In this document: positions 1 through 12,311 of the stretch, in pieces
Position numbering within the stretch: the stretch's first letter is position 1
How the letters are laid out: each line of letters starts with the position of its first letter
DNA from: Bacillus siamensis KCTC 13613
GTDB lineage: Bacteria; Bacillota; Bacilli; Bacillales; Bacillaceae
Assembly: GCF_000262045.1 (NCBI RefSeq)
Contig: NZ_AJVF01000039.1
Location: 1-64,000 of the forward strand
Reading direction: 5' to 3'
Length of the DNA: 64,000 nt
Program-made: the position numbers and the translations under genes
Notes under the pieces: generated by a model
Seen by the model: the letters and a program-made list of their open reading frames with translations, nothing else
What the model was told of the DNA's origin: nothing
Database searches by the model: none

Positions 1-85
1 TTATTTAAAACTTTGAATTAACAGGTACGTTTTGTCTTGTTTAGTTTTCAAAGAACTTTTTTGCTTCTCTTGAAGCGACCTCTTA

Positions 86-114
86 ATCATAACATTTTCA
101 GTTTGATAGGTCAA
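86..114 (-). promoter_or_regulatory. rRNA operon promoter P2 (downstream of gyrA)
   Basis: On the minus strand TTGACC (109-114) and TATGAT (86-91) are separated by exactly 17 bases. Downstream, towards position 1, the minus strand reads like the leader that precedes 16S rRNA in Bacillus. In B. subtilis rrnO follows gyrA, so this is most likely the second of two tandem rrn promoters. The rRNA gene itself is outside the window. Confidence 0.8.
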
Positions 115-175
115 TACTTTTTCGAAAAAACTTTTTTTAGCAGACTGTCTTTATGTTGAAAAGACAACAAAAAGA

Positions 176-204
176 ATTATATCAGCATCATCGCTGTGTG
201 TCAA
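176..204 (-). promoter_or_regulatory. rRNA operon promoter P1
   Basis: On the minus strand a consensus TTGACA (199-204) and a consensus TATAAT (176-181) are separated by 17 bases. It lies 90 bases upstream of the second promoter, the usual tandem layout of Bacillus rrn operons, and just beyond the gyrA terminator. Confidence 0.85.
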
Positions 205-228
205 AGCTTTTTTCGTTTCTTTATATAG

Positions 229-260
229 AAAAAGCGCAGCCTGTTACAGCTGCGCTTTTT
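229..260 (-). terminator. gyrA terminator
   Basis: Twelve-base arms (229-240 and 249-260) pair perfectly around an 8-base loop. The outer A/T pairs give the U-run on the minus strand. It lies directly after the gyrA stop and separates gyrA from the rrn promoters. Confidence 0.85.
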
Positions 261-263
261 CAT

Positions 264-2723
264 CTATTCTTCTTCCATTTCTTCCGGCTCTTCTTCATTC
301 TTTTCCACTAGTGCCACAGTGGCCACGTGCTCTTCATCGGACATGCGGATCAGACGGACGCCTTGTGTTACACGTCCCGTAGTGGAGATATCGTTAATAT
401 CCATTCTGATTAACACGCCGCTTGCCGTAATAATCATTAAGTCTTCTTCGCCTCTTGTAGCTTTTACTGTTACTAGCGGACCGTTGCTGTCAGTGATTTT
501 ACATGTTTTAAGGCCTTTTCCGCCCCGGCTTTGGACTCTGTATTCTGAGGCCGGCGTACGTTTGCCGTAGCCGTTTTCTGTCACTATGAGAACATGGGAG
601 TCTTCTTCAAGAATCTCCATGCCTACCACGACATCATCATCTGTCAGCGTGATGCCTTTGACACCTGCAGCGGTGCGCCCCATTTGTCTTACATCTTCTT
701 CAGGGAAACGGATCAGCAAGCCGTTCTTCGTTCCGATGATGATTTGTTTCTTGCCGTCAGTCAGACGGACGGCCATCAGTTCATCGTCTTCCCGAAGACC
801 TAAAGCGATCAGTCCGTTATTCCGTATATTCGCAAACTGGGACAGTGCCGTACGTTTCGACACCCCTTGTTTGGTCGTGAAGAAGAGGTAAAGCTCCTCA
901 TCAAATGTGCTGACCGGAATAATGGCATTAATCCATTCGCCTTTTTCAACCTCCAGGAGGTTAATAATCGGAATGCCTTTTGCGGTACGGCCGTATTCAG
1001 GAATTTCATATCCTTTTGAACGATATACCTTCCCTTTATTAGAGAAGAATAGAATCGTATCGTGCGTCGATGTAGAAATTAAGTGTTCCACAAAGTCATC
1101 TTCATTCGTTCCCATTCCCTGCACGCCTTTTCCGCCCCGTTTTTGGCTGCGGTATGTGGACGCTGGGAGACGCTTAACATAGCCGTTATGAGTCAGCGTG
1201 ATGACGATGTTTTCTCTCTCGATGAGATCTTCATCCTCAATTGTTTCAAGACCGGACGTAACGATTTCAGTGCGTCTCTCATCATTGAACCGCTCTTTGA
1301 TTTCGTTGAGTTCTTCACGGATGATCTCGAGCACTCTTTCTTCATTGGCTAAAATATCTTTCAGCTCGGCGATAAGCGCAACAAGTGATTGATATTCCTC
1401 TTCGATCTTTTCGCGCTCCAGACCGGTTAATCGCTGAAGACGCATGTCCAGAATGGCTTGCGCCTGTTTTTCAGTCAGTGAAAATTGTTCGATTAAACCC
1501 GTTCTCGCAATTTCAGCCGTCTGAGAACTACGGATAAGAGAAATCACCGCGTCTAAATGATCGAGAGCGATTCTTAACCCTTCCAGAATGTGAGCTCTCG
1601 CCTCCGCTTTGCGAAGTTCGTAAGCCGTTCTGCGTCGGATCACGACCTTTTGGTGATCAAGATAATGCTCCAGACATTCTTTCAGGTTTAATACCTTCGG
1701 CTGTCCGTCAACGAGCGCCAGCAGGTTGATTCCAAAAGACGTCTGCAGGGCCGTTTGTTTGTACAGGTTATTCAGAATGACGTGAGCATTGGCGTCACGG
1801 CGGATCTCGATGACGACTCTCATTCCGTTACGGTCGGATTCGTCACGCAGATCGGTGATTCCTTCGATTTTTTTGTCCCGGACGAGATCTGCGATTTTTT
1901 CAATTAATCTCGCTTTGTTGACCTGATAAGGAAGTTCCGTGACAATAATTCTTTCTTTTCCCGAGGATGTCTCTTCGATTTCAGCCTTAGCCCGGATCGT
2001 GATTGATCCCCGTCCGGATTCATATGCCTTGCGGATGCCGCTCCGGCCTAAAATCTGACCGGCCGTCGGAAAATCCGGGCCCGGAATATATTCCATCAGC
2101 TCTTGGATTGTGATCTCAGGATTCTCACTTACGGCAAGCACGCCTTCAATGACTTCTCCAAGCTGATGCGGGGGAATGTTTGTCGCCATTCCGACCGCAA
2201 TACCGGCAGCTCCGTTTACGAGCAGATTCGGAAATCTCGAAGGCATGACGGCAGGTTCTCTTTCTGAACCGTCATAGTTGTCTTGATAGTCAATCGTGTC
2301 TTTCGTAATGTCACGCAGAATTTCCATTGCGATTTTTGACATTCTCGCTTCTGTGTAACGCATCGCAGCCGCAGAGTCGCCGTCAACTGAACCGAAGTTG
2401 CCGTGTCCGTCAACAAGCATGTAGCGGTAGTTAAAATCCTGCGCCATTCTGACCATTGATTCGTAAACCGCTGAATCACCGTGCGGGTGGTACTTACCGA
2501 TAACTTCGCCGACGATACGGGCAGATTTTTTATATGGTTTGTCACTGGTCATGCCTAAATCATTCATTGCGTACAAAATCCGTCTGTGAACCGGCTTCAG
2601 ACCGTCACGCACATCCGGAAGCGCCCGGGATACGATAACGCTCATTGCATAGTCCAGGAAGGATGTCCGCATTTCCTGGCTGATATTGACTTCACGTACT
2701 TGTGGTGTGTTTTGTTCACTCAT
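264..2723 (-). CDS. gyrA: DNA gyrase subunit A
   Basis: GyrA is the breakage-reunion subunit of DNA gyrase, which introduces negative supercoils as a GyrA2GyrB2 tetramer. The 819-residue protein has the usual length. The catalytic tyrosine is Y123 in the [10 protein letters not shown] motif. The quinolone-resistance region (residues 81-88) reads HGDSAVYE, so S84 and E88 are the susceptible-type residues. The GyrA box (QKRGGKG, about residue 530) starts the C-terminal DNA-wrapping beta-pinwheel. The tail is acidic ([10 protein letters not shown]). A good Shine-Dalgarno (GGGAGG) precedes the ATG. It follows gyrB in the same direction, with a gyrB terminator between them, so it probably also has its own promoter. 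Confidence 0.98.
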   Translation of the reverse strand: MSEQNTPQVREVNISQEMRTSFLDYAMSVIVSRALPDVRDGLKPVHRRILYAMNDLGMTSDKPYKKSARIVGEVIGKYHPHGDSAVYESMVRMAQDFNYRYMLVDGHGNFGSVDGDSAAAMRYTEARMSKIAMEILRDITKDTIDYQDNYDGSEREPAVMPSRFPNLLVNGAAGIAVGMATNIPPHQLGEVIEGVLAVSENPEITIQELMEYIPGPDFPTAGQILGRSGIRKAYESGRGSITIRAKAEIEETSSGKERIIVTELPYQVNKARLIEKIADLVRDKKIEGITDLRDESDRNGMRVVIEIRRDANAHVILNNLYKQTALQTSFGINLLALVDGQPKVLNLKECLEHYLDHQKVVIRRRTAYELRKAEARAHILEGLRIALDHLDAVISLIRSSQTAEIARTGLIEQFSLTEKQAQAILDMRLQRLTGLEREKIEEEYQSLVALIAELKDILANEERVLEIIREELNEIKERFNDERRTEIVTSGLETIEDEDLIERENIVITLTHNGYVKRLPASTYRSQKRGGKGVQGMGTNEDDFVEHLISTSTHDTILFFSNKGKVYRSKGYEIPEYGRTAKGIPIINLLEVEKGEWINAIIPVSTFDEELYLFFTTKQGVSKRTALSQFANIRNNGLIALGLREDDELMAVRLTDGKKQIIIGTKNGLLIRFPEEDVRQMGRTAAGVKGITLTDDDVVVGMEILEEDSHVLIVTENGYGKRTPASEYRVQSRGGKGLKTCKITDSNGPLVTVKATRGEEDLMIITASGVLIRMDINDISTTGRVTQGVRLIRMSDEEHVATVALVEKNEEEPEEMEEE

Positions 2724-2902
2724 TAAAAAAACCTCCCTGAAGTATCACATGAAATAATGTGGGAGTAGATTGTCCATTATGATCTTCAATACGATTTCAC
2801 TATTCTCCATTATATCAATAAACTTGTGTTTATACACATTAATTTAGCAGAATATACGGGTTTTGCGGGTTTGCAGAGGCTGCTTGAAGCCGCTTTGAGA
2901 AA

Positions 2903-2934
2903 AAAGCCTTATTTCTTAACGAAAATAAGGCTTT
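2903..2934 (-). terminator. gyrB terminator
   Basis: Twelve-base arms (2903-2914 and 2923-2934) pair perfectly around a short loop, immediately after the gyrB stop codon at 2940. It lies between gyrB and gyrA, so part of gyrA expression may depend on read-through or on a separate promoter. Confidence 0.75.
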
Positions 2935-2939
2935 CATGG

Positions 2940-4868
<1,929 letters not shown>

Positions 4869-4912
4869 TCACCTACACTTTTCTTAAACGATATATTCAT
4901 TGTAAAGATCCG

Positions 4913-5158
4913 CTAAGAATCTATTTCTAACATAAATTGCGCACGTTTCTTCAGTGTGCCGGAAGATAAGGGAGAGTAATATATATTCTCAGTCGTGACT
5001 ACGATAGACTTTGGCGTGCCGTTTACGGACGGCACTACTTTTTCTTTCTGTCTGTCCAGAAATTCTTCAACGATCGGCGATACATTGACCTTGCAGTCAA
5101 AAATGCCGACGATATCGCGTGTTGAAACGACAAAGTCGTCACCTAAATGAATATACAA
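4913..5158 (-). CDS. remB: Extracellular matrix regulator RemB (YaaB)
   Basis: This 81-residue protein matches the YaaB/RemB family (DUF370), which in B. subtilis activates biofilm matrix genes alongside RemA. The sequence opens MYIHLGDDFVVSTRDIVGIFD, as in that family. It starts 17 bases after recF on the same strand and precedes gyrB, its conserved position in Bacillus. Shine-Dalgarno GAGGTGAG precedes the ATG. The family assignment is firm; the regulatory role is taken from the B. subtilis homologue. Confidence 0.9.
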   Translation of the reverse strand: MYIHLGDDFVVSTRDIVGIFDCKVNVSPIVEEFLDRQKEKVVPSVNGTPKSIVVTTENIYYSPLSSGTLKKRAQFMLEIDS

Positions 5159-5175
5159 TCGCTCACCTCATTTCT

Positions 5176-6288
5176 TCACTTCACTAACGCACCGTTTTCC
5201 ACACGGAACATTCCTGCTTGATGTAAGGTTTCGTGGTCAATGCCATCCACGCTCGTCGTGGTGACAAATGTCTGCACACGGCCTTGGATTGTATGAAGCA
5301 AATGGGACTGGCGGTAATCATCCAGCTCGCTTAGTACATCATCCAAAAGTAAAATGGGATATTCTCCGATTTCTTCATGAATCAAATCTATTTCGGCCAG
5401 TTTCAAAGACAAAGCCGTCGTACGCTGCTGTCCCTGCGAACCGTAAGTCTGCACATCGCGTCCGTTCACATAAAAAAGGACATCATCCCGATGCGGTCCG
5501 AATAAGGTGACGCCCCGTTCTATTTCTTTTTCTTTTAATTTCGAAAAAGACTCCTGGTAGCTGTTACCTATTTTCGACAAATCTTTAGGATCTGATACAT
5601 CAAGCGCCGTGTGATACTTAAGCGTCAGTTCCTCAAGCCCCCGGGAAATGCCCGAATGGATCGGCTGCGCCCATTTTTCAAGCTGCGCCGTAAACTGCAG
5701 ACGTTTGGCGACAACTTTTGCGGCTGCCTCAATCAGCTGATCAGTGAGAACGTCAAGCATAGTCCGGTCAGTCTGTTTCCGGCTTTGCAGCTGTTTCAGA
5801 AAATGATTCCGCTGGGAAAGGATTTTTTGATAAAGAGATAAATCATACAGATAAACAGCAGAAACCTGCCCGATCTCCATATCAAGAAATCTCCTCCTGA
5901 CCTGCGGGCTGCCTTTGACGAGATTTAAGTCCTCCGGGGCGAACATAATGGTGTTCAGCGCTCCGACATACTGACTGAGTTTTTGCTGTTCTATGTGATT
6001 GACCTTGCCCTTTTTACCTTTTTTGGAGATGACTAACTGCATCGGGATGTCCCCGTTGCGCTTCATCACTCTTCCTTCTATTTTAGCATAGTCTTCGTCC
6101 CACCGTATAAGTTCTTTATCATTTGAGGTGCGGTGTGATTTTGCCATCGAAAGGACATAGATGGCTTCCATCAGATTGGTTTTGCCTTGGGCGTTCTCTC
6201 CGATGATCACATTCACCTTGTTTTCGAATTGAAGCTCAGCGCGCTCATAATTACGGTAGGATGTTAATTCTAAATTTTGGATATACAA
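5176..6288 (-). CDS. recF: DNA replication/repair ATPase RecF
   Basis: RecF is an SMC-like ATPase that acts with RecO and RecR to load RecA at single-strand gaps. The 370-residue protein has the Walker A motif GENAQGKTN (about 31-39), a signature motif (YGSQGQQRT, about 283-291) and Walker B ([12 protein letters not shown]). The length is normal for the family. It is 15 bases downstream of rlbA and probably translated from the same transcript. Confidence 0.97.
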   Translation of the reverse strand: MYIQNLELTSYRNYERAELQFENKVNVIIGENAQGKTNLMEAIYVLSMAKSHRTSNDKELIRWDEDYAKIEGRVMKRNGDIPMQLVISKKGKKGKVNHIEQQKLSQYVGALNTIMFAPEDLNLVKGSPQVRRRFLDMEIGQVSAVYLYDLSLYQKILSQRNHFLKQLQSRKQTDRTMLDVLTDQLIEAAAKVVAKRLQFTAQLEKWAQPIHSGISRGLEELTLKYHTALDVSDPKDLSKIGNSYQESFSKLKEKEIERGVTLFGPHRDDVLFYVNGRDVQTYGSQGQQRTTALSLKLAEIDLIHEEIGEYPILLLDDVLSELDDYRQSHLLHTIQGRVQTFVTTTSVDGIDHETLHQAGMFRVENGALVK

Positions 6289-6303
6289 CCGCTGTCACCC
6301 GCT

Positions 6304-6519
6304 TTAATTGACGACTTGAAATGAACCAAATCCTTCAATCGCGACCACGTCTCCAACATAAAGCTTTCTGCCGCGGCGATTGTCAGGTTCATTGTTGACT
6401 GTCACCTCATGCTCGCTCAGAAACCATTTCGCCATACCGCCGGACTGAATCACATCGGCTAATTTTAAAAACTGGCCAAGCGTAATCATTTCTGTGTCAA
6501 TCGAAATCGGATTTGCCAT
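6304..6519 (-). CDS. rlbA: S4-domain RNA-binding protein RlbA (YaaA)
   Basis: This is a small S4-fold RNA-binding protein found between dnaN and recF throughout Bacillus; the B. subtilis homologue has been linked to ribosome assembly. The protein from the ATG at 6519 has 71 residues (MANPISIDTEMITLGQFLKL). That start has AAAGAGGTC at correct spacing, whereas the longer frame beginning at 6537 has none. The S4 motif is seen in the NRRGRKLYVGDVV segment. The function beyond RNA binding is inferred. Confidence 0.92.
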   Translation of the reverse strand: MANPISIDTEMITLGQFLKLADVIQSGGMAKWFLSEHEVTVNNEPDNRRGRKLYVGDVVAIEGFGSFQVVN

Positions 6520-6613
6520 AATATCGACCTCTTTCAAATATCACTAATATCTAATTGTACTAAAAAATCCTGAAATAAGGAAAGGGAAAACTTGAGGGAG
6601 CTGGCTGATGAAC

Positions 6614-6645
6614 AGAAAAGCTGCCGAACTAAGCCGGCAGCACAT
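6614..6645 (-). terminator. dnaN terminator / attenuator
   Basis: Seven-base G/C-rich arms (6620-6626 and 6635-6641) pair perfectly and are followed on the minus strand by CTTTTCT. It lies just after the dnaN stop and upstream of rlbA-recF, so it may partly uncouple clamp expression from the downstream genes. Confidence 0.6.
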
Positions 6646-6654
6646 TCTGTTTGA

Positions 6655-7791
6655 TTAATACGTTCGGACCGGAAGGATGAGCTGAACGATGGTTTCATCA
6701 TTCGGCGTACGGATAAGAAACGGTCTCATCGCTCCCGTAAAGCTGATACGGATGTCCGCTCCTTCAAGTACTTTCAGTGCGTCCATCATATATTTTGGAC
6801 TGAATGAAATATTTAATTCCTCACCGTCAATCCGGTCAGCGAGCACAGCTTCGACCACTTTCCCGATTTCAGGAGAATTTGATGAAATTTCAAGCGAGTC
6901 CGCCGGTTTGGCAGAAAGCTTTACAACGTTGTTGCGGCCTTCTCTCGCCAATAAAGAAGCACGGTCTATCGCCTGTAAAAATTCTTTTGTGTTCACGACG
7001 ATTTCCGTTTTGCTTTCCTGCGGAATCAAGCTGGTCGTATCCGGATAGTTTCCGTCAAGCAGCCTTGAGAAGAACAAGACGTTTTTCGCTTTAAACAGAA
7101 CTTGGGTTTCTGTAATGACGATATCCACCAGCTCTTGATTGTCATCAAGAATTTTGCTCAGCTCGGTTAAACTTTTTCCGGGGATGACGACGTTATAAGA
7201 GCTGTCTTCCGGAATATCAAGCTTTGCTTTTCTTAAAGCGAGCCGATGGCTATCCGTGGCAGTGCATAATAATTCACCGTTTTCCACTTTCCAGTTTACA
7301 CCTGTCAAGATAGGGCGTGTTTCTGAGGCGGACACAGCAAACACGGTTTGACGGATTAAGTTTTTCAAAAGATCCGTCGGAATCTGAATGGCATGGTGCT
7401 CTTCGATTTGCGGAAGATGCGGATATTCATCTGCATCAAGACCGTTCAAATTAAATTCCGCTTTTCCGGAACGGATAATTGTTAAATATTGATTTTGAAC
7501 TTCGATTTCAACCGTCGCCATCGGCAGTTTTTTAACGATTTCGCTGAAGAAACGCGCTTGCAGCACGATACTTCCCGGCTGATCAATCGTTACGATTTCT
7601 TTGTCATCATCTTCTTTCGGAATGAATGACTCGATTGAAATATCAGAATCGCTTCCCGTAAAAGATACTCCTTCATCTGAGGCTACGATCTTAATACCGG
7701 TGAGAATGGGAATTGTGGTTCTGGATGAAACGGCTTTTAGAACGTCTTGTACACTTTCAACTAAACGATCTTTTTGAATCGTAAATTTCAT
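6655..7791 (-). CDS. dnaN: DNA polymerase III beta subunit (sliding clamp)
   Basis: DnaN forms the ring-shaped dimer that tethers the replicative polymerase to DNA. It has 378 residues, the exact family length in Bacillus. The three-fold repeated clamp domains are evident, and the C terminus (MRPFLIRTPNDETIVQLILPVRTY) is the conserved clamp end. The ATG is preceded by AGGAGGAT. It lies downstream of dnaA across the incC part of the origin. Confidence 0.98.
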   Translation of the reverse strand: MKFTIQKDRLVESVQDVLKAVSSRTTIPILTGIKIVASDEGVSFTGSDSDISIESFIPKEDDDKEIVTIDQPGSIVLQARFFSEIVKKLPMATVEIEVQNQYLTIIRSGKAEFNLNGLDADEYPHLPQIEEHHAIQIPTDLLKNLIRQTVFAVSASETRPILTGVNWKVENGELLCTATDSHRLALRKAKLDIPEDSSYNVVIPGKSLTELSKILDDNQELVDIVITETQVLFKAKNVLFFSRLLDGNYPDTTSLIPQESKTEIVVNTKEFLQAIDRASLLAREGRNNVVKLSAKPADSLEISSNSPEIGKVVEAVLADRIDGEELNISFSPKYMMDALKVLEGADIRISFTGAMRPFLIRTPNDETIVQLILPVRTY

Positions 7792-7807
7792 GTTTATCCT
7801 CCTAACG

Positions 7808-7873
7808 GATAATATAATTAATATATTTTAAAAATAGCAGTAGTAATAGTAGGGCCTGTGGATTTGTGGATAA
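7808..7873. other. oriC, incC half: DnaA boxes, DnaA-trios and unwinding element
   Basis: The dnaA-dnaN gap holds the basal unwinding system. Tandem DnaA boxes TGTGGATTT (7857-7865) and TGTGGATAA (7865-7873) abut a run of 3-base repeats at 7834-7852 (minus strand TACTATTACTACTGC), the DnaA-trio pattern. A pure A/T stretch at about 7808-7834 follows. This is the arrangement shown in B. subtilis to be the site of strand opening. Confidence 0.88.
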
Positions 7874-7899
7874 GTTGTGAAAAAGACAGGAAACACAGC

Positions 7900-7948
7900 C
7901 TATCCACATGTGGACAGACTGTGCATGGCTAGCGAAAAGTTATTCACA
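7900..7948. promoter_or_regulatory. Additional DnaA boxes of incC
   Basis: CTATCCACA (7900-7908) and TGTGGACAG (7909-7917) form back-to-back near-consensus boxes, and TTATTCACA (7940-7948) is one base from consensus. They lie between the dnaA stop and the strong boxes. Confidence 0.7.
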
Positions 7949-7975
7949 CTTTCCCCGATTCATCCGCGGGCTCTT

Positions 7976-9316
7976 TTATTTAAGCTGTTCTTTTATTTCT
8001 TTTACCTGCTGCTGAAGCTGCTCGTCATCAATCAGCAGTTTTGAAATCTTTTCATGAGCATGAATGACGGTTGTATGGTCTCTCCCGCCAAATTCTTCCC
8101 CGATTTTAGGCAAAGAAGAGTCTGTCATTTCTCTGGAGAGATACATGGCAATCTGCCTTGGGAACGCAACCGATTTCGTACGCTTTTTCGCTTTGAAATC
8201 TTCAAGCTTAATGTTGAACTGCTGTCCGACAATCCGCTGAATCTCTTTTATCGTGATGACCTTAGGCTTTGCGGAAGGAATAATATCTTTCAATGCCTCT
8301 GCAGCCAGGTCCGCATTAATGTCTTTATTGATTAAAGAGGAATAGGCAACAACCCGGATTAATGCCCCTTCCAGTTCACGGATGTTGCTGTCAATCTGAT
8401 TCGCGATGTAAAGCATGACCTCGTTCGGAATATCAAGGCCTTCCGCCTTCGCTTTCTTTCTCAGGATGGCAATCCGCGTTTCCAGATCAGGCGGCGTGAT
8501 ATCCGTAATCAATCCCCATTCGAACCGCGAACGCAGACGGTCTTCAAGGGTCGGAATTTCTTTCGGCGGTCTGTCGCTGGAAATCACGATTTGTTTGCTT
8601 TCTTCATGAAGCGTATTGAATGTATGGAAAAACTCTTCTTGTGTTTGTTCTTTTCCGGCTAAAAATTGAATATCATCTATCAAAAGTACATCAACATTCC
8701 GGTAGCGGTTGCGAAAATCAACGGCTTTATTGTCGCGGATTGAGTTGATGAATTCATTTGTGAATTTTTCAGAAGACAGGTACACCACTTTGGCTGAAGG
8801 ATTATGATCAATGACATAATGGCCGATTGCGTGCATTAAGTGGGTTTTTCCTAAACCGACTCCCCCGTAAATAAATAAAGGGTTGTACGCTTTAGCGGGT
8901 GCTTCCGCTACAGCCAGTGATGCTGCATGGGCGAATCGGTTTCCCGATCCGATGACAAATGTGTCGAATGTATATTTCGGGTTGAGCATGCTTTGGGGAA
9001 AATCAGACGGTTCCTCTTTTGCCGCTTTTTTCACTTGCGGTTTCGGCAAAAAGTCTTCTGCATCCTGATTTTGAGGAATGACAAATTTGACGCTCAATTC
9101 TTCCCCGGTCAATTCATATATGGTATCTGCAATGAGATGTAAGTACCTGGACTCCAGCCAGTCTCTGGCAAATTCATTGGGAGCGGTGATGGTTAAGGTA
9201 TCTCCTTGCAGCGAATGGGCTTTCGTCGACTTCATCCAAGTTTCGAAGCTCGGTTTGCTTAACTTTTTCTCTATCTGAGCTAAAGCTTGATTCCAAAGAT
9301 CTAATATATTCTCCAT
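7976..9316 (-). CDS. dnaA: Chromosomal replication initiator DnaA
   Basis: DnaA is the AAA+ initiator that binds DnaA boxes and opens oriC. The 446-residue protein shows the N-terminal DnaB/SirA-contact domain, Walker [12 protein letters not shown] (about 150-160), Walker B ([12 protein letters not shown]) and the C-terminal DnaA-box-binding helix-turn-helix with the signature [15 protein letters not shown]. The ATG has a strong AAGGAGGG. Its promoter at 9430-9458 overlaps a DnaA-box field, consistent with the autorepression known in B. subtilis. Confidence 0.98.
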   Translation of the reverse strand: MENILDLWNQALAQIEKKLSKPSFETWMKSTKAHSLQGDTLTITAPNEFARDWLESRYLHLIADTIYELTGEELSVKFVIPQNQDAEDFLPKPQVKKAAKEEPSDFPQSMLNPKYTFDTFVIGSGNRFAHAASLAVAEAPAKAYNPLFIYGGVGLGKTHLMHAIGHYVIDHNPSAKVVYLSSEKFTNEFINSIRDNKAVDFRNRYRNVDVLLIDDIQFLAGKEQTQEEFFHTFNTLHEESKQIVISSDRPPKEIPTLEDRLRSRFEWGLITDITPPDLETRIAILRKKAKAEGLDIPNEVMLYIANQIDSNIRELEGALIRVVAYSSLINKDINADLAAEALKDIIPSAKPKVITIKEIQRIVGQQFNIKLEDFKAKKRTKSVAFPRQIAMYLSREMTDSSLPKIGEEFGGRDHTTVIHAHEKISKLLIDDEQLQQQVKEIKEQLK

Positions 9317-9429
9317 TATCCGGCACAGCCCTCCTTTTCTTTAAAATCAGCACTCTCCTCCTGTTATAGAACACAAAAAAAGAGCATATGGCTCTGACCA
9401 TTCGTACACACGAAATGTTGAAAACATAT

Positions 9430-9458
9430 AGTATAGTAGAAAAATAGCTTTTCGACAA
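9430..9458 (-). promoter_or_regulatory. dnaA promoter
   Basis: On the minus strand TTGTCG (9453-9458) and TATACT (9430-9435) are 17 bases apart. The site sits beside DnaA boxes (for example TGTGGACAA at 9470-9478), which fits autorepression by DnaA. Confidence 0.7.
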
Positions 9459-9459
9459 A

Positions 9460-9735
9460 TTCCACAAGTTGTGGACAACAATCTACACAAGCTGTGTGAA
9501 AACAATCCACAACTTATCCACACTTTGTGGATAAAGAGAACGGAGTGAATAAGTAATTAAGAGTTAAAACACAAATATAATATCAAATTAAGCGAGGACT
9601 TGCAATGGTTCTCGTAATCTTATCCACAAACCTGACAACTTGTTGAAAAATCTTTGTCCACAGGGGTTAGCAATGTGAAAATGTTGTCGATAACGGTTGT
9701 GGATATTAAAAAAAGGCCAAAAAATTATCCACATA
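9460..9735. other. oriC, incAB half: DnaA-box cluster upstream of dnaA
   Basis: Perfect or near-perfect DnaA boxes are visible at 9470-9478 (TGTGGACAA), 9503-9511 (CAATCCACA), 9514-9522 (TTATCCACA), 9526-9534 (TGTGGATAA), 9620-9628 (TTATCCACA), 9654-9662 (TTGTCCACA), 9698-9706 (TGTGGATAT) and 9725-9733 (TTATCCACA). They occur on both strands in an AT-rich gap. No gene lies between 9317 and 9935. Confidence 0.93.
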
Positions 9736-9859
9736 CCATTTTTTCTGGAGGGCGCGCGGCGTTTTTGCGTTAAAAAAAGGAATATGAAAATTAAGGTTTC
9801 TAATCTGGTTAAGGTATGTTATCCTATTATGGTTGTAAGAAATAAAAGCACTGCTGAAG

Positions 9860-9889
9860 TTGACAATGAATAGGCAGCACAAATATAAT
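9860..9889 (+). promoter_or_regulatory. rpmH-rnpA promoter
   Basis: Consensus TTGACA (9860-9865) and consensus TATAAT (9884-9889) are 18 bases apart, 47 bases upstream of the rpmH start codon. Confidence 0.8.
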
Positions 9890-9932
9890 AAGTAAGACTG
9901 TCTTTAACAGCTATTCCTCGAGGGAGGTGTCA

Positions 9933-10070
<138 letters not shown>

Positions 10071-10100
10071 GCCACTGAATAATGTCAGTGGTCTTTTTTC
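10071..10100 (+). terminator. rpmH terminator / attenuator
   Basis: CCACTGA (10072-10078) and TCAGTGG (10085-10091) form a stem followed by TCTTTTTTC. It lies between rpmH and rnpA and would lower rnpA expression relative to L34. Confidence 0.8.
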
Positions 10101-10222
10101 ACATTAAGAGAAAAGAGATCATGCGTCGCCCGGTACTGGAGAAACTTCTTCAGTATTCCGGCGGCCCGTTTTTTTTAGATAGTAATAAAAGTTTCTGCGA
10201 GTGAATATCGGAGTGAATCAAA

Positions 10223-10573
10223 GTGAAGAAGCGAAATCGGTTAAAGAAAAATGAAGATTTTCAAAAAGTGTTTAAACGCGGAACGTCTATGGCAAACCGC
10301 CAGTTCGTGCTGTATACGCTTGATCAGCCGCAGCAGGAAGAGCTCCGGGTAGGGCTTTCTGTCAGTAAAAAAATCGGCAACGCCGTCGTGCGCAACCGGG
10401 TGAAGCGGTTAATCAGACAGGCGGTTCAGGAGGAAAAAGAGCTGCTCAAGCCGAAAGATTTTATTATTATCGCCAGAAAACCCGCCGCCGACCTCAGTTT
10501 TGAAGAAACAAAAAAAAGTCTGCAGCACTTATTCAGAAAAACCTCTTTATATAAGAAATCTTCGTCAAAATAG
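10223..10573 (+). CDS. rnpA: Ribonuclease P protein component
   Basis: RnpA is the protein cofactor of RNase P, which removes 5' leaders from tRNA precursors. The 116-residue basic protein carries the RNR signature ([18 protein letters not shown], about residues 53-70) and starts at GTG 10223. It sits between rpmH and spoIIIJ, its conserved place. Confidence 0.96.
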   Translation: MKKRNRLKKNEDFQKVFKRGTSMANRQFVLYTLDQPQQEELRVGLSVSKKIGNAVVRNRVKRLIRQAVQEEKELLKPKDFIIIARKPAADLSFEETKKSLQHLFRKTSLYKKSSSK

Positions 10574-10703
10574 CTCATATTTTGTTTTCTTCACGTTTTT
10601 AAAAGCGCTTCCTTTTGTTTGGCGAAAAATGACCGCCATTTAAAACTGAAAGATGCTAAAATACATACAAGGTTTATAAAGAATGGTATAGGAGGAAACG
10701 TTC

Positions 10704-11483
10704 TTGAAAAGGAGAATATGGTTACTACTGAGTATGGTCGGTATGCTCGTCCTGCTGGCCGGATGCTCGAGTGTAAAAGAGCCGATTACGGCGAATAGTC
10801 CGCATTTCTGGGACAAATATGTTGTGTACCCATTGTCAGAAGTCATTACGTACGTAGCGAAACTGACGGGCGATAACTATGGTTTATCGATCATCATCGT
10901 TACGATTTTAATCCGTCTGCTGATTCTGCCGCTGATGATCAAGCAGCTTCGAAGCTCAAAAGCGATGCAGGCGCTTCAGCCGGAAATGCAGAAGCTTAGA
11001 GAAAAATACAGCTCAAAAGATCAAAAAACACAGCAGAAGCTTCAGCAGGAAACAATGGCCCTGTTTTCAAAGCACGGGGTAAACCCTCTGGCGGGATGTT
11101 TTCCGATCCTGATTCAAATGCCGATTTTGATCGGATTCTACCACGCGATTATGCGTACGCAAGCCATTTCACAGCACAGCTTTTTATGGTTTGATTTAGG
11201 AGAGAAAGATCCTTACTATATTCTTCCTATCGTTGCCGGTGTGGCCACTTTTGTCCAACAGAAGCTGATGATGGCCGGAAATCCATCTCAGAATCCTCAA
11301 ATGGCAATGATGGTATGGATTATGCCGATCATGATCATCGTATTTGCGATCAACTTCCCGAGTGCGCTTTCTCTTTATTGGGTAGTCGGAAACCTGTTTA
11401 TGATTGCTCAGACATTCCTTATTAAAGGGCCTGACATTAAACACGATCCGGAAACGCAGAAAGCGGGAGGAAAGAAAAAGTGA
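10704..11483 (+). CDS. spoIIIJ: Membrane protein insertase SpoIIIJ (YidC/OxaA1 family)
   Basis: SpoIIIJ inserts proteins into the membrane and in B. subtilis is required for sigma-G activation in the forespore. The start is TTG 10704 with GGAGGAAAC in front. An N-terminal signal helix ends in a lipobox (LLAGC, cysteine near residue 21), so this is a lipoprotein. The YidC core has five membrane segments, with the conserved [21 protein letters not shown] cytoplasmic hairpin and the [19 protein letters not shown] segment. The 259 residues match the Bacillus form, and the basic tail (GGKKK) is typical. It overlaps jag by 4 bases. Confidence 0.96.
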   Translation: MKRRIWLLLSMVGMLVLLAGCSSVKEPITANSPHFWDKYVVYPLSEVITYVAKLTGDNYGLSIIIVTILIRLLILPLMIKQLRSSKAMQALQPEMQKLREKYSSKDQKTQQKLQQETMALFSKHGVNPLAGCFPILIQMPILIGFYHAIMRTQAISQHSFLWFDLGEKDPYYILPIVAGVATFVQQKLMMAGNPSQNPQMAMMVWIMPIMIIVFAINFPSALSLYWVVGNLFMIAQTFLIKGPDIKHDPETQKAGGKKK

Positions 11484-12121
11484 AGAAGGTGACTGCTGCG
11501 GGACGGAATGTCAAAGAAGCAGTTCAATCAGGCCTTCAGGAACTTCAACTGACGGAAGATCAAGTAGAAATAACGGTGGTGCAGGAAGAATCTAAAGGAT
11601 TTTTGGGTATTTTCGGAAAAAAGAATGCGATCGTAGAACTGGAAGAGAAAAAAAATCCTGTTCAGGAAGCGAAAGCGTATCTGGAAGAAATCATCAATTC
11701 CATTGCGGGGCCTTCTGAGATTGTCACGGAAGAAAACAAAAAAACAGTTTGTTTTCATATTAAAGGTGAAAAAGCAGCGCTGCTTATTGGCAAAAGAGGA
11801 CAAACACTCAATGCTCTGGAAACATTGACGCAGCTTGTTTTGAACTGCGGCTCCGGTCAGTATCGCCACGCCGTTGTCGACGCTGAAAATTATCGTCTGA
11901 AAAGAAGAGAAATTCTGGATCAGCTGGCAAACAGGCTGGCCAAGCAGGTGTCGAAAACAAAAAAAGATGTGCATTTGGAACCGATGCCGTCAGGCGAAAG
12001 AAAAATCATCCATGACGCTCTGTCGAGACACCCAAATATCAAAACTTTTTCTACCGGTGAAGGCCGGTACCGCCATCTCGTTATTTCCCATAAAGATAGC
12101 AGAAAACCGAAGTCCGGGTAA
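11480..12121 (+). CDS. jag: RNA-binding protein Jag (KhpB)
   Basis: Jag/KhpB is an RNA-binding protein, usually next to yidC, linked to cell-envelope and sporulation control. The 213-residue product has an N-terminal Jag domain ([16 protein letters not shown]), a KH-type domain with [15 protein letters not shown] (about residues 112-126), and a C-terminal R3H domain ([31 protein letters not shown]). The start is GTG 11480, overlapping the spoIIIJ stop, which implies translational coupling. Confidence 0.95.
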   Translation: MKKVTAAGRNVKEAVQSGLQELQLTEDQVEITVVQEESKGFLGIFGKKNAIVELEEKKNPVQEAKAYLEEIINSIAGPSEIVTEENKKTVCFHIKGEKAALLIGKRGQTLNALETLTQLVLNCGSGQYRHAVVDAENYRLKRREILDQLANRLAKQVSKTKKDVHLEPMPSGERKIIHDALSRHPNIKTFSTGEGRYRHLVISHKDSRKPKSG

Positions 12122-12141
12122 AATCGGAACTTCGGTTTTTT
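12103..12141 (+). terminator. jag terminator
   Basis: A long hairpin with arms at 12105-12116 and 12125-12137, pairing AACCGAAGT with ACTTCGGTT, ends in a T-run. Its left arm overlaps the last codons of jag. Confidence 0.8.
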
Positions 12142-12253
12142 TATTGGCGAAAATGGCTCTATTCCTAAGCAGAATCGCATTTTTTGCGTTTAAGTTTTTT
12201 CTTTTTCGGTGTATGCTGTTGATAAAAAAGGTTTTAGGAAATAAAATTAATTG

Positions 12254-12311
12254 TTATTCACATGTGGATAAGTTAAAGTAATAAGGGATGAATTTCTGTC
12301 TTTGTGGATAA
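12254..12311. promoter_or_regulatory. DnaA-box cluster upstream of mnmE
   Basis: TTATTCACA (12254-12262) abuts TGTGGATAA (12263-12271), and a second TGTGGATAA is at 12303-12311. Three boxes in 58 bases, two of them perfect, outside oriC. In B. subtilis the thdF/trmE (mnmE) upstream region is one of the known DnaA-binding clusters. The rest of 12142-12409 shows no gene. Confidence 0.8.

Noticed and set aside
1..85. Start of a 16S rRNA gene
   Set aside because: Only the leader of the rRNA operon is present; the mature 16S sequence would begin outside the window.
9174..9467. Open frame of 97 codons overlapping the start of dnaA
   Set aside because: It covers the dnaA promoter and ribosome site in another frame and has no start signals.
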